From contig NMRB01001166.1 of assembly GCA_002633025.1 (NCBI GenBank), positions 21,784-85,783 on the forward strand: 64,000 nucleotides of DNA, read 5' to 3'. Made by a program: the position numbers and the translations under genes. Position 1 is the stretch's first letter, and each line of letters begins with the position of its first letter. Origin of the DNA: Notospermus geniculatus. Taxonomy: Eukaryota; Nemertea; Pilidiophora; Heteronemertea; Lineidae. Positions 37,801 through 46,017 of the stretch are shown here, one piece after another. Under the pieces are notes generated by a model that saw nothing but the letters and a program-made list of their open reading frames with translations, was not told the DNA's origin and did no database searches.

Positions 37801-40800
37801 CGCAAATTTCACAAAAATCGTACAAAAACCTCGAAGCCGGTGAAATAATTCAAATTTCTTTATTCGGTACACGCTTTGACCCCAACCGCTTTGAATATGC
37901 ATCAATAGTTAATAGATTAGGTGAGAGGAAAAGGGCGAAACGTCAGGGACAAAATTGACTCGCTTGTAAAAGTGTGCTGATTTTAGTGGTGAGAATGCCT
38001 GAAGGCCAGCTCACCAACAGACTGATGCAACACTGCAAGTAGGTTCACAACATTAAGTCTAAATTGACCCTTTATTGGCAAAAGCACTTCATTTTCTGTA
38101 GTTTTCTCGTTCAAATTGAAAAATGGTGCATAAATCATGTTAAAATCGACATCAGATTTAAGACTGATATGTGTAGAACATCCTGGTCGAATGTTTTAAC
38201 TCACTGTGGATTACTGATTTTTTTAACGGACAGTTGTCACTGAAGAACGTATTCAGTTGATACTCAAAAGGAACAAAAATAGCCTCGAAAAGTAAGTTGA
38301 TTCCCCACGGTGAACATGCAGGAACCCCTTCTTTCATTGGTCCTGCAGTCGCCATCAGTTCCATTCGTGGGAGAAGAGGAGGGGAAGTAGGTCTCAGAAC
38401 TTGTGGCAGGTTGATCGCTGCTTCCTAGTGTTCAATAACTATTTCCCCCAATGTGAGTTACGAGGATTCTGATGGCAGTGATTTCGTATACAGTAAGAGG
38501 CGTTTCAGCTGTTTTACTTGCTTCGCCAGACTGTGCTGTCATCAGCTTGATGACGGGGGGGATGTTATAATTAAGGTTTATTGGCCGCAGGAGGGATGGA
38601 AATGTCTATTTCTTGTTGAGAAGGCATCATATCACCTAGATCTAGACTGACTGACTGCAGTTTTTGGACTGCATTCCTGACTAGAATACATGTACGGTAT
38701 CTGTACCCGTATCTGTAGCTGACTTGCGTCTTTCACACTAGCGCAAAACCGGGAGTTACTAACATAATGCTGGTCCATGCTTCACTTGCACCATCGTCCA
38801 GCACGAGTGAAATAAGAAAATCATACCCAAATCGTCGAAAGTTCGAACTCCTTCGAAGCCGACTTTAATCATGCTTTTAGCACCAATTTGATCTCGAGAA
38901 TAGTAATCGGAATATTTTCGTACGGCGAGTATTCCACTGGTGAAATTTGACGTACATCTGCCTGTGAAGGCTATGTCATGATTCACATACATAAAATTCA
39001 TTTTTGCACGAAAAACAATAGTGTAATATTTTGTACACTTAGTAATGTATATATTTTTGCCGGATGTCAAACAAATCGACTGATGGCACACCTCGTCAGA
39101 GAGAAACACGAGGTCATATCAAATAGAGTTGTTATAGCTTTCAGTTACGATATTCTCTTGATGAAACATTGAACAGAACGAATGCCTGGTGACCTTTAGG
39201 CTTCTTTGAATTGTTTTGATGGCCCGGGCGACGCTTATCATTGGACAATGTTGGATTGCCACTCCCAGTTGCGGTGAACATTTCTTCGGATGCGCAAACT
39301 GTATGGGGGGCAGCTTGGCTGGTAATAGTGTATCGCATGTCTGGCTGGCCACCACGGGAACTCACCGAACAAGCAAATCACTGTGCATCCATGTTGACGG
39401 AAATGACCAGGGTCCCTATTTATAAACCTACTTAAGTCAAAGTATGACAAGCCTGGTGGCGACACGGGCTCACTAAGTGGAGGGTTATGAATGGGTCTTT
39501 TCTGGATTTTCACAGTGTGAAGGGGCCGAAAATTTGTTATCGCATGTCTGGCTGGCCACCACGGAAACTCACCGAACAAGCAAATCACTGTGCATCCATG
39601 TTGACGGAAATGACCAGGGTCCCTATTTATAAACCTACTCAAAGGAGTTAGACGCCGAAGGTGTAAACAAGCTGGTTTGTGCACAAATATGGTCGGCAAA
39701 CTAGTTTTATTCCTTCGTGCAGGTGGCAGCACCCGTGATCGTTAGACTGGCTCCCGGTCCGATGCAACTCACTCACGATATTCACGTCAGTACATATCAC
39801 CGACAATAGGTGGCAGCACCGCAGGCGTCCGTGGATAGAGAACCAGTGAGTGAGTGTTTACAACTTCGGCGTCTAACTCCTTTAAGTCAAAGTATGATAC
39901 TTATCTTTTGTGTTGAACAAAGGATCAGTGTCACACTTAGTTTTATGAATATGGGTCCAGGCCTAATACTGAATACTGTGTGTACTTTTCCTGGTCAGCA
40001 GAGCCGAACGCCAGCCCGAAACGCACAAGTTGCGGAGGCGTACATCAGCTGTAGCAGATGAGTGATCAGTTGTCGGCTTCTATGCAAGCAACTGCTAGTA
40101 GGCCTATACATTGTTGGTTCGGGCATTTTGAAATGTGGAAAGATGTTTGCGACTGCTGGAACATTTCAAGACTTTGATTCGTGTTGCTCATGGTGCCTCT
40201 GTACGGTTCAAGAATGCACAGTGTGTATGACACGTTGTTACTATCGTCGTTAGAGTAGTCATCATTCTTCGTGTTGTCAAAAATACATAGCTTTGATAGG
40301 GGCGGATTTATTGCATTTGTAGGTCTGCAGCGAATCGAGTTGTAACTTCGAAACTCTGAAACAGCAGTACAACGCGGATATAGGTGAACAAATTTAAACC
40401 GCATATTCACCCTCATGCATTGTGTTCATAGTACACGGATGACGTTCACTGAAAAAGATGATGTAAGGAGGTGTTTGCACGTGACGTCACAGCGGCCATG
40501 TTGGAGGCATACAACAAAAGAACAGACTTTCAAAACAATCGAAGTTAATCTCCATAGAATGTGACTGGCGAAAAATTCTTTTGTTTATACCTCCAACATG
40601 GCCACCGTGTACACTCTATACTATGGCTCATGGGGGTCCTGGTCCAGCAGCTACGGCTGATGGGGGACCTGGTCCAGCAGCTACATGTGTATACAAGTTA
40701 GCGAAGTTACAGTCCCATAACGTTGTGGCCGTGTAAAAGCAATAAATCCCTCCTGCGAAATACATTCAGCCTCGTTTCCAGGTAGTATTGTGGTTTAGCT

Positions 40801-43800
40801 TATGAAAAGGTGGTGTAAAAAGAAGTTTACAGCGTCGTGGCGACGGGGTTGAAAAATGATTTTATGTAGAAAAATGTAAATATGGTCAAATGCCAGAGGA
40901 GACTCATAATTGAATTTAATCAGCGCCATTTTATATTGGCAAAAGTACGGAATAACTCAAAAACAAACCTGTATTCATTTTAAGGCATAATATGTGACGT
41001 CAGGAATGTGTGACGTCAGAAACATACACTTATAGGTAAGTCTTTGGTTCGAATCTCACAGGTCCAGCATGCATCGTCCTTTGCACGCCTGGTATACATG
41101 TAGATGTTGGAAGAGAGCATCTAAAACCTCGACATTTTTTTTCGGTTAAATGCAGTAGATTGCGTATATAAATATACTCAGCAATCTGCTAGTACACGAA
41201 GGTCCGTATTCTTCTCAACGTAAAGGAGTTCCTCAAGGCTATTGTTCTCAACAGGAGAACAGTAGCCGGGAGGAACTCCTTTACGTTCAGGAGCATTCTA
41301 AAATACGGGCCCATGTGGCATTTCTTTTTTCGCCGAACTTACCACGCCGTAGAAACGGTTTCATCGCCATTTCACTCACGTCCGTATTTTAGTGCTTCTT
41401 TTAAGAATAAAATAATCCCAATCTATGGCTTTAATGTTCATATTTTCTGAATGTTATTATAAAATGCATTAAGCCATCATCATGGTTTATATTCCTGTGT
41501 TGTTTATGTCGTTAAATTGACGCTTTCCTTGCAGGCCTGTATTACGGGATCACTATAGCAATTGTCTCATTTGCCACTGCCATGACCGTTTTTACTTTGA
41601 ACATCCACCATAAGGGCTTCCGGGGGAAAGAAGTACCTGAATACATTAAGAAAATATGCTTTGGGATCTTGGCGAAGATTCTGTGTCTGAGATTAGACCT
41701 CCCGGAACCAAGTCCTAGTGATATGCAGGGTGGAACAACGGTAGGTTTATTACATGTATTTATGTGTGTAGACCCGTAGACATGTCAGAGGACTTGATGT
41801 AAAATGATTCAGTGGGGCTGTAGCTAATATCGGCCAGATCCGGTTGGGCCTTCTACTCAAAACAAAGGTTCAGAGAAAATGACGCCGGATCCAGGTAGAG
41901 TCATGGCAGACCCAGACGATGGCCTTTTCCAATCTTGTCATGTAAACAAATTCCTTGTCGACTTGAGAGAAACCGCTCAGACAAGTGATAGACGCACCTA
42001 CCGTTTTTCTTTTACCGCTTGAGTCAATATCAATTTGAATCTAATCGACGGTAACTCGTATGTAAATGTTAAACATTTGACAGTATCAATTAATTTAATC
42101 GATGGTAGTTTTTCTATAAAACTCATACAAAAATATCAAATATTTTCTCAGACAAGTCAGAAAGAGCCCACGCCGTCAACTACTGTTTCCTACATTCCAA
42201 CATCGATGGCCAACTCCCTACTCAGCAGTCCAGATTCAGGCATCATAGACCTCCATGAACTTGTAGGCAAATCTTTTATCAAATATCCAACTCACAATTA
42301 AGTTATCCATCCCCTTGATGCCACGTGACGTTTTCTCATGGTCGTGAGTGCACGAAATTTATTGGTTACTGAAACCAGGCATCGAGGGTATGGTCCAACG
42401 CCCACCACGCTATCTCTAGCTGAAATAGGCACCATTAAAATAATTAGAATCTGTATTAGAAACCCACAGACACGCGACCCACCACATCCATACACACTAG
42501 ACATGTTATGATTAGTTACAGATAATTTACTCTTTTTAGTTGATACCCAAAATGCCAGACACAAAAGATAACATTACCAAAATCACTTCATTTTGAACAC
42601 GAAACGAGTTCTTGAAAATGTACAACAGCAGAAACGTTTCCAAAATGAACGAGAAATTTCTCAGAAGAAATCAATTTTTTTTGTCACCGCCACGCAGATT
42701 AATGTGTCAGACAAAGCTGCACACAATATCTTCAAAAAAAATTGTATCAAACTCTGTGTCGTGACCTGTTATCTCATTCGGGGCAATGGGACGAGGTTGC
42801 AGTCAGGTTTAAAAAAATGGCGGCGGCTGGGTGAAGGCCAAATACTGTTATTGCATGATTTAGAGAGGAATTTTTTGGAATAAGGTAATTTTGTTTCGGC
42901 AGAAGAAGAAGAGAAAGAAACCGCAATGGAACTTCCGTGAGACAGAACCAATATATAGCACGGTAAACACGGTAAAGCAATCAAACAGCTGCCTGAAATG
43001 ATTTAACTAACCTGTTGAAATGAGAGTCATTTAGAGAATACGCGTTTTCGATATGCTGCAAATAAGACTTACATAATTATGGTGAATGAAACTTGTGAGC
43101 AAATCTCCCTTTATTTTAGCAATACTCTAGCTATGAAATTGATTCCACTGACTTCGCCAATCCCATGCAGTGATAAGATCCATTATTTGCACATTATTCT
43201 CAAAATGACCTCGTTAGAGAAAATGAAGTTTTGCCCTGTTTTGTTTCGTCCATTCCTAGTTTAACACCCCATAACCCACGGTAGATAACGCGTATGCCCC
43301 CCGCCCCTCGCTTGGTCTGCACTATTCTAAAGCCTATATTGTTACAAATTTCTCCTTCTCCATTAGTACCTATCATGCATTGAACAATGTACAGGCAGCA
43401 TAGAAACTGCGATCATTCGTACTGTTTCTTTTTGGTAGACGTACATTGTACAAGCACATCGAAATAGGAGCAGTCAGCCGCGCTTATCGCCAAAGATGGC
43501 CGCAAAGTTCTAGCGACCAACACTAGAAAATTCTCCTCATTGGTGCTCAGTCAACCATGAATGGGTCGCTGGGCATTGAATTATGCCGTAGTGACATCTA
43601 TTGGTAAACTGACTGACAGCTCCTATTACCACACCCTTACGTCTACATTGAGATCAGGATGGCTTTGCGGCTTAACAACTATGTACCTGACATTTGAATA
43701 CTCCCAAATGCAGGCTTCGAGTCAGGAAAGAGACTGTTGCAAAACTTGTATCCCAGAATTCAATGGGCCATGTCCGTACTTGTCCGAAGGTATTCCGAGC

Positions 43801-46017
43801 GATGCCGAGTAGTAGGCCGACTGGTGTCCTCGCCAAATTCAAACAAGTCCGGTGGGTGGGCAAACGAGCCGAATGTGGGTCGCAATTCTCACTCCTATCT
43901 CACTAGGTTTCTTTCACTAAAGACGCGCGCGAAGACGCAGCGCGGTAAGCCCAACCTCCACCTTATTGAATAGGACAACTATGATTGGCTCTCCCTGAAC
44001 TAACAATACCATACTCGCCCCTCCTACGGTGACAATGGCCATCAATGACCAGCTCGATCGTTCCGTGCTGGACTTCAACGCCCCCATGCGACCGGTGTGA
44101 TAGAATCTGTGGTAATGTTAGTTCAGGGAGAGCCAATAATAGTTGTCCTATTCAATAAGGTGGTCGACGAGGGTTAGGCTTACCGCGCTGTGTCTTCGCG
44201 CGCGTCTTTAGTGAAAGAAACCTAATCGAACGAAGTCTGCAGTTGGGGTACTGACTTTCTAGATTTTGTCTAAACCCGAAAAATAAAGGCAAATTTTAAC
44301 AACAAACCAACCAGTATTCAGTTTTCTCTGACGCCTGCTGAAATGATTACATATTTGTATGATTGCATGTGTTGCGTTGAAACTGTCCAAGTACACATTG
44401 ATTTTATGTTGAAAATCTAATCGCCGGGTATCCTTGAACGAATTCAAGGTCTCTGCACAGAAAAAAAATTATCCCACGATACTTGAAAGTGGTCTCAGGG
44501 CCACAGTTGCTGTACCTACCAACAAATTGGGCTTGCAGCTTGCCGTGAATTTACTTTGCATTCATTCTAGGTACCCTTTTGATAAATAGAATGCTTTGAT
44601 TTTGAGTTATGGACGATGGCACTGATCTGGGACCAGATTCGTGCCCTGAGGACGACAGTCAAAACACATCAGCTGTACACCGGTTATCACGGAAACAAAT
44701 CCGTCCTTCTGCGTACGAATTTGTGACCTGGCGAATTCCTAGCCCCGTCATTCCCAGCGTCCAGTCTTTCCTTCTAACCGCTTGTCTCTGTCTTGCATGC
44801 AGTTCACCACCGGAGAAGGTGCGGAAGCCGGAAACAGTTCATATATGAGACTACGGCAGTCCAATAAATGGTTACGGCCGGAGACGGGCAAGACGCATAT
44901 GACACAACTTGTAGGTTCCTTAGATTTCCTTTCCTTGTTTTCCCTCCTGTCAGATCAGTGTTTGTTTTCCAAATGCCAACGCAGCTATACGTCTCAAGTG
45001 AGGCACTTTACAGGGTTCGGTAAAGACCAAAGTTGGTCGGTCTTACGGGTGTACACGTAATTAAGCTACATGTACGCATGGCGGTTTGCCAGGGTGACTG
45101 TGAGTTTACTGGTACCCATCGAAAGAGCGACTCCCAAGTGGGGTGGAGGATCTTTAGAGTAAACGCTCTCCCAAGCCATTCATCCTTGGAAATTCCTTTT
45201 CTTTCCGTGGCATGGTGTAGCCTACCTCTTCCTACATACTTTGTAGTTTCCTGAATATAGGTGTACCCCTCGCCTTCACGTGCTTCGCTGTTGTTACGTC
45301 ATTAGTACGAGACGACTCTACTGCCATCTTTGAGTCGGAGAGACATGCACAGCCCCAAACACACTCCAAAATGCGTTTTGTGCATTAGCATTCTGATCAA
45401 CTTTCGTCGACGTGCCTTATCATGAATCACAAATCGTTTCGGACACCTCAAATCTCTATCAGTACCTCAAATGTACACTGTGCATGTGCATGCATCTGAT
45501 CAGAAGTCTTTCTCTATCGGACCAGGACTTTGTCACTTTTTTGTTGTCCCGAATCCTAGTTCGTCTTCGTTTGAATGGTTTACTTTCATTCCAGGACTTC
45601 GTGCCGCAGGGGGAGTTCAAGCGTCGTTACGACTCGGAGCCAGGGACAATTCCAGAAAATGGCGGGCTCTCCCCGCGCATGACGAGCCGGTTACGCAATC
45701 CCGGCAATAGCGGGTCGAGTCGGACTAATACAAACTCTTCGTCTACGGACGATTTCGAAAGACAATTTCTGAGGGTTTTGCAAAAAGTTTACCAAACGAT
45801 AGAGAAAAATGAAATGCGCCTTGCCGATCAGGATCGCCGGGACGCTATTAAATTGGAATGGCAACAGGTGGCGCTAGTGGTAGATCGTCTGCTCTTGACA
45901 TTGTTTGTCGGTGCAACGCTGGGGGTGACTTTAGCCATCTTATTCCAGGCGCCTTATTCAACCTCGTCCCTTTTCGGAAGTCAACAAGAGGAAAGAGGAG
46001 GATTTTTCGTGCAATGA
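22743..46017 (+). CDS. CHRNA: Nicotinic acetylcholine receptor alpha-type subunit, gene span (5' exon not found)
   Basis: This encodes a pentameric ligand-gated cation channel subunit of the plasma membrane. Coding exons in order: 22743-22888, 23453-23497, one of three versions of the loop D/A exon (26370-26484, 27205-27314, 27991-28100), 32181-32719, one of two M3 exons (33206-33411 or 41535-41740), one of two loop exons (33816-33926 or 42152-42262), 44803-44910 and 45595-46017. All junctions have GT/AG sites, and phases fit except in the first exon-4 version. A mature chain of about 560 residues results. The Cys-loop is CSVDVKYFPFDEQNC. Adjacent cysteines (FSCC) mark an alpha subunit. M2 carries GEK, Leu9' and Asp20', which predict cation selectivity. 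Loop B Trp (GSWSYD) is present. The loop C aromatics are Phe and Trp where Torpedo alpha has Tyr190 and Tyr198. The signal-peptide exon is upstream and unrecognised. Confidence 0.93.
23453..23497 (+). CDS. CHRNA: nAChR coding exon of 45 bp
   Basis: It encodes DEKNQIITTNCWLNQ, in phase 0 at both ends. The 45-bp exon with the 'DEKNQ...T..WL.Q' pattern is one of the most conserved exon units in nAChR genes. The acceptor is tcgtctag and the donor is gtgagt. The next usable exon lies 2.9 kb or more downstream, after a long intron with a family E repeat near 23820-23970. Confidence 0.95.
23820..23970. repeat. Interspersed repeat family E in nAChR intron
   Basis: This shares 'ttgctacacata', 'agaatgagttgaagcatg', 'cctgatgaagggttagt' and 'cttctcaagtgatgaaa' with sequence at about 37600-37730 and 47720-47850. 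Those two are the same site in the two large duplication units, so there are two independent insertions. It is non-coding. Confidence 0.7.
24701..24734. repeat. Poly-C tract split by an N
   Basis: Two runs of about 14-15 C flank 'Ntca'. The N at 24716 probably marks a join or a sequencing failure in the homopolymer. It lies inside an nAChR intron, far from exon edges. Confidence 0.8.
26370..26484 (+). pseudogene. CHRNA: nAChR alternative exon 4, copy a, with 5-bp frameshift insertion
   Basis: The acceptor gcttacag and donor gtaagt are intact, but the exon is 115 bp where the two sister copies are 110 bp. Read in phase 0 it starts GWLDSKL and then meets TAA at 26394-26396. After the five extra bases agtta (26391-26395) the family frame resumes as TWNKSEYSNIGEIVL and WKPDFIIYN. 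It is therefore either a decayed pseudo-exon or, less likely, an exon using the internal AG just before 26393. That choice would enter in frame at LTWN and drop six residues. Confidence 0.75.
26584..27094. repeat. Tandem repeat of ~57-70-bp units in nAChR intron, with an insertion
   Basis: About seven units share 'tcatgacttctatattgttg' followed by 'aacaatacaaaaatgg'. The spacers contain TACATGTA words. A family D foldback (26885-26988) interrupts the array. The array sits between exon-4 copies a and b. Confidence 0.85.
26885..26988. mobile_element. Foldback element family D, short copy
   Basis: The left arm 'catcctcccaaaggctaagc' with 'agggctttggtc' pairs with the right arm 'aaaaaccctgctttggaagg' with 'atg'. 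It matches the element at 22037-22328. It sits inside the tandem array, so it inserted after the array formed. Confidence 0.75.
27205..27314 (+). CDS. CHRNA: nAChR alternative exon 4, copy b (loops D and A)
   Basis: This is 110 bp with acceptor cttccag and donor gtaagt. It enters in phase 0 and leaves after two bases of an Asn codon. It encodes NWYDDKFVWNSTDYGGIKEV, then MLPFDVAWRPDILLYN. Loop D Trp (VWN) and loop A Tyr (LYN) of the acetylcholine pocket are present. It is about 26/37 identical to copy c. The phases forbid using it together with another copy without a frameshift, so it is a mutually exclusive candidate. Confidence 0.92.
27408..27753 (+). repeat. Interspersed repeat family B, fullest copy
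   Basis: It runs from 'taaactcctcccacagtttt' through 'gatggcgttagctgtgggat' and 'aatcagaaagtgtgttacg' to 'ggggacgagtgta'. It lies between exon-4 copies b and c. This copy defines the order of parts used to recognise the others. Confidence 0.75.
27991..28100 (+). CDS. CHRNA: nAChR alternative exon 4, copy c (loops D and A)
   Basis: This is 110 bp with acceptor gcatttcag and donor gtatgt. It encodes NWQDVKLKWNSTDYNGIKEI, then VLPYDVAWKPDTILYN. The WxD, WN and WKPD...YN landmarks of loops D and A are all present. Phases are the same as copy b, and the following exon completes the last codon as Asn to give YNNAD. Differences from b cluster around loop D (QDVKLK against YDDKFV). Confidence 0.92.
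29182..29429. repeat. Imperfect foldback with internal inverted copies
   Basis: The outer arms 'agggccgtatgcttgggtcg' and 'cgacccaagcatacagccct' are complementary. Inner words 'actttcattaaagtctgact' and 'agtcagactttaatgaaagt' pair as well. It has several nested complementary pieces and no coding sequence. Confidence 0.8.
31748..32072. mobile_element. Foldback element family A in nAChR intron
   Basis: The terminal words gaggtttcacaaatctgacg and cgtcagatttgcgaaacctc are inverted. The interior matches the copies at 16510, 60323 and 61266. It ends close to the acceptor of the M1-M2 exon and could influence branch-point choice, but no such effect is shown by the sequence. Confidence 0.85.
32181..32719 (+). 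CDS. CHRNA: nAChR exon: Cys-loop, loops E, B and C, M1 and M2
   Basis: This large exon of 539 bp completes the split Asn codon and reads ADSASHW onward. It holds loop E, the Cys-loop, GSWSYD (loop B), FSCCITPW (loop C), RRKPLFYIF entering M1, and M2 from GEKITMGITTLLSMTVFLMI to MPATSD. It ends in phase 1 before gtaagt. Several exons that are separate in vertebrate alpha7 genes appear fused here. The last 9 bp (cacttatag) and the donor are the left breakpoint of the tandem duplication. Confidence 0.96.
32885..32995. repeat. Foldback element family C, unit 1
   Basis: Inverted arms contain 'aacgtaaaggagttcctcaa' and 'gaggaactccttttcgttca'. The outer ends 'ggtccgtattctt' and 'aaaatacgggcc' also pair loosely. 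It lies in the intron just after the M1-M2 exon. The same element in unit 2 is at 41201-41311. Confidence 0.85.
33206..33411 (+). CDS. CHRNA: nAChR M3 exon, copy 1
   Basis: The acceptor is ttccttgcag and the donor is gtaggt. It enters in phase 1 (completing Gly) and leaves in phase 0. It encodes LYYGITIAIVSFATAMTVFT (M3) and the start of the cytoplasmic loop with an amphipathic 'PEYIKKICFGILAKIL' segment. It is base-for-base identical to copy 2 at 41535-41740 as far as I can compare, although the flanking introns differ. Confidence 0.93.
33816..33926 (+). CDS. CHRNA: nAChR cytoplasmic-loop exon, copy 1
   Basis: This is 111 bp, phase 0 at both ends, acceptor ttttctcag, donor gtaggc. It encodes a Ser/Thr/Pro-rich piece starting TSQKEPTPSTTVSYIPTSMA and ending DLHEL. 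If the donor is not used, the frame continues 12 codons to TAA at 33963-33965. That would end the protein before M4. Coding sequence is identical to copy 2. Unit 1 has no M4 exon of its own, so this exon would have to splice to 44803. Confidence 0.8.
33966..35555. other. Non-coding part of duplication unit 1
   Basis: No exon is recognised. The stretch aligns with 42301-43898 of unit 2 with small differences. Open frames in both copies are short and not conserved beyond the general identity. Confidence 0.55.
35556..36090. repeat. Foldback with ~110-bp arms, containing a SINE (unit 1)
   Basis: The left arm begins aggtttctttcactaaagac and continues through 'gcgcggtaagcccaaccctc' and 'ttattgaataggacaactat'. 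The right arm is its complement at about 35975-36088. The same element at 43899-44229 lacks the SINE. Confidence 0.85.
35711..35897 (+). mobile_element. tRNA-derived SINE, unit 1 only
   Basis: A 187-bp element starts with an A-box-like tggtgtagtggttcggg and has the B box gggttcgaatccc, followed by a non-tRNA body and a tail of 'aactttaactttaactttt'. The flanks carry tgaatg on both sides (35705-35710 and 35898-35903). Unit 2 has the uninterrupted site at about 44044. The empty site proves it is an insertion younger than the duplication or the allele split. Confidence 0.88.
39332..39640. repeat. ~100-bp segment repeated at 208-bp spacing, unit 1 only
   Basis: The block from 'atcgcatgtctggctggcca' to 'cctatttataaacctact' occurs twice (about 39332-39432 and 39540-39640). 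Unit 2 has it once, at about 49430-49530. It is a small duplication private to unit 1. Confidence 0.85.
39885..39965. repeat. Partial family F foldback (unit 1)
   Basis: It has 'acttatcttttgtgttgaac', 'agtgtcacacttag' and 'ttttatgaatatggg' in the same order as the fuller palindrome at 62830-62943. In unit 2 the same site is interrupted by the 49805-50218 insert. Confidence 0.75.
40491..40610. repeat. Foldback with ~28-bp arms (unit 1; also 50816-50935)
   Basis: The left arm gcggccatgttggagg with 'atacaacaaaagaa' pairs with the right 'ttcttttgtttatacctcca' with 'acatggcc'. The same element is present in unit 2. It is non-coding and MITE-like. Confidence 0.8.
41201..41311. repeat. Foldback element family C, unit 2
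   Basis: This is the counterpart of 32885-32995. The arms are slightly better matched here: 'aacgtaaaggagttcctcaa' against 'gaggaactcctttacgttca'. Confidence 0.85.
41535..41740 (+). CDS. CHRNA: nAChR M3 exon, copy 2
   Basis: Its length (206 bp), phases, splice sites and coding sequence are those of copy 1. It is 8.3 kb further from the M1-M2 donor, but it is the copy collinear with the M4 exon. The two M3 exons cannot both be used in one mRNA because a phase 0 exit would meet a phase 1 entry. Confidence 0.93.
42152..42262 (+). CDS. CHRNA: nAChR cytoplasmic-loop exon, copy 2
   Basis: This is identical in coding sequence to 33816-33926. It splices in phase 0 (donor gtaggc after DLHEL) to the exon at 44803. 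Reading through the donor would end at TAA 42298-42300. The loop between M3 and M4 is the usual site of phosphorylation and trafficking signals, and its Ser/Thr-rich composition fits that. Confidence 0.85.
43899..44229. repeat. Foldback with ~110-bp arms, SINE-free (unit 2)
   Basis: The same inverted element as 35556-36090, here with the two arms close together. It shows the pre-insertion state of the SINE site: 'ccatcaatgaccagctcg' is uninterrupted. Confidence 0.8.
44803..44910 (+). CDS. CHRNA: nAChR cytoplasmic-loop exon (unit 2 only)
   Basis: This is 108 bp, phase 0 at both ends, acceptor cttgcatgcag and donor gtaggt. It encodes FTTGEGAEAGNSSYMRLRQS and then NKWLRPETGKTHMTQL. No family motif lies in this variable loop. 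The call rests on frame, splice sites and its position between the preceding loop exon and the M4 exon. It is absent from unit 1. Confidence 0.75.
45595..46017 (+). CDS. CHRNA: nAChR terminal exon with M4
   Basis: After acceptor ctttcattccag the frame reads DFVPQGEFKRRYD, a Ser/Asn-rich linker and an amphipathic helix (DFERQFLRVLQKVYQTIEKN). It continues with 'KLEWQQVALVVDRLLLTLFV' and 'GATLGVTLAILFQAP', which match the nAChR pre-M4 and M4 pattern, then a 20-residue extracellular tail and TGA at 46015-46017. It is the only M4 exon in the window. Unit 1 lacks it. Confidence 0.95.
   Translation, partial: DFVPQGEFKRRYDSEPGTIPENGGLSPRMTSRLRNPGNSGSSRTNTNSSSTDDFERQFLRVLQKVYQTIEKNEMRLADQDRRDAIKLEWQQVALVVDRLLLTLFVGATLGVTLAILFQAPYSTSSLFGSQQEERGGFFVQ

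Larger units (their letters stand above)
32711..41026. repeat. Large tandem duplication, unit 1 (8.3 kb)
   Basis: It starts at cacttataggtaag in the M1-M2 exon and ends at cgtcagaaacat just before the second cacttataggtaag. It matches unit 2 (41027-51353) collinearly with scattered differences. It lacks the 2.0-kb piece carrying the last two nAChR exons (missing at 36458/36460). It carries a SINE absent from unit 2 and an extra local repeat at 39332-39640. Confidence 0.92.
36091..41026. other. Rest of duplication unit 1, no supported exon
   Basis: It aligns with 44230-44603 and 46608-51353. At 36458/36460 the two segments are joined directly, where unit 2 has 2.0 kb with the last exons. Short open frames (for example 39238-39732 on the minus strand) come from locally repeated sequence and are not called. 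Confidence 0.6.

Noticed and set aside
39238-39732. Minus-strand frame of 164 codons
   Set aside because: Internal duplicated segment; the frame is long only because a 100-bp block is repeated in unit 1. The unit 2 counterpart is shorter.
45412-45594. Upstream extension of the terminal nAChR frame
   Set aside because: The open frame continues upstream of 45595, but a strong acceptor lies there and the upstream residues do not resemble the receptor.
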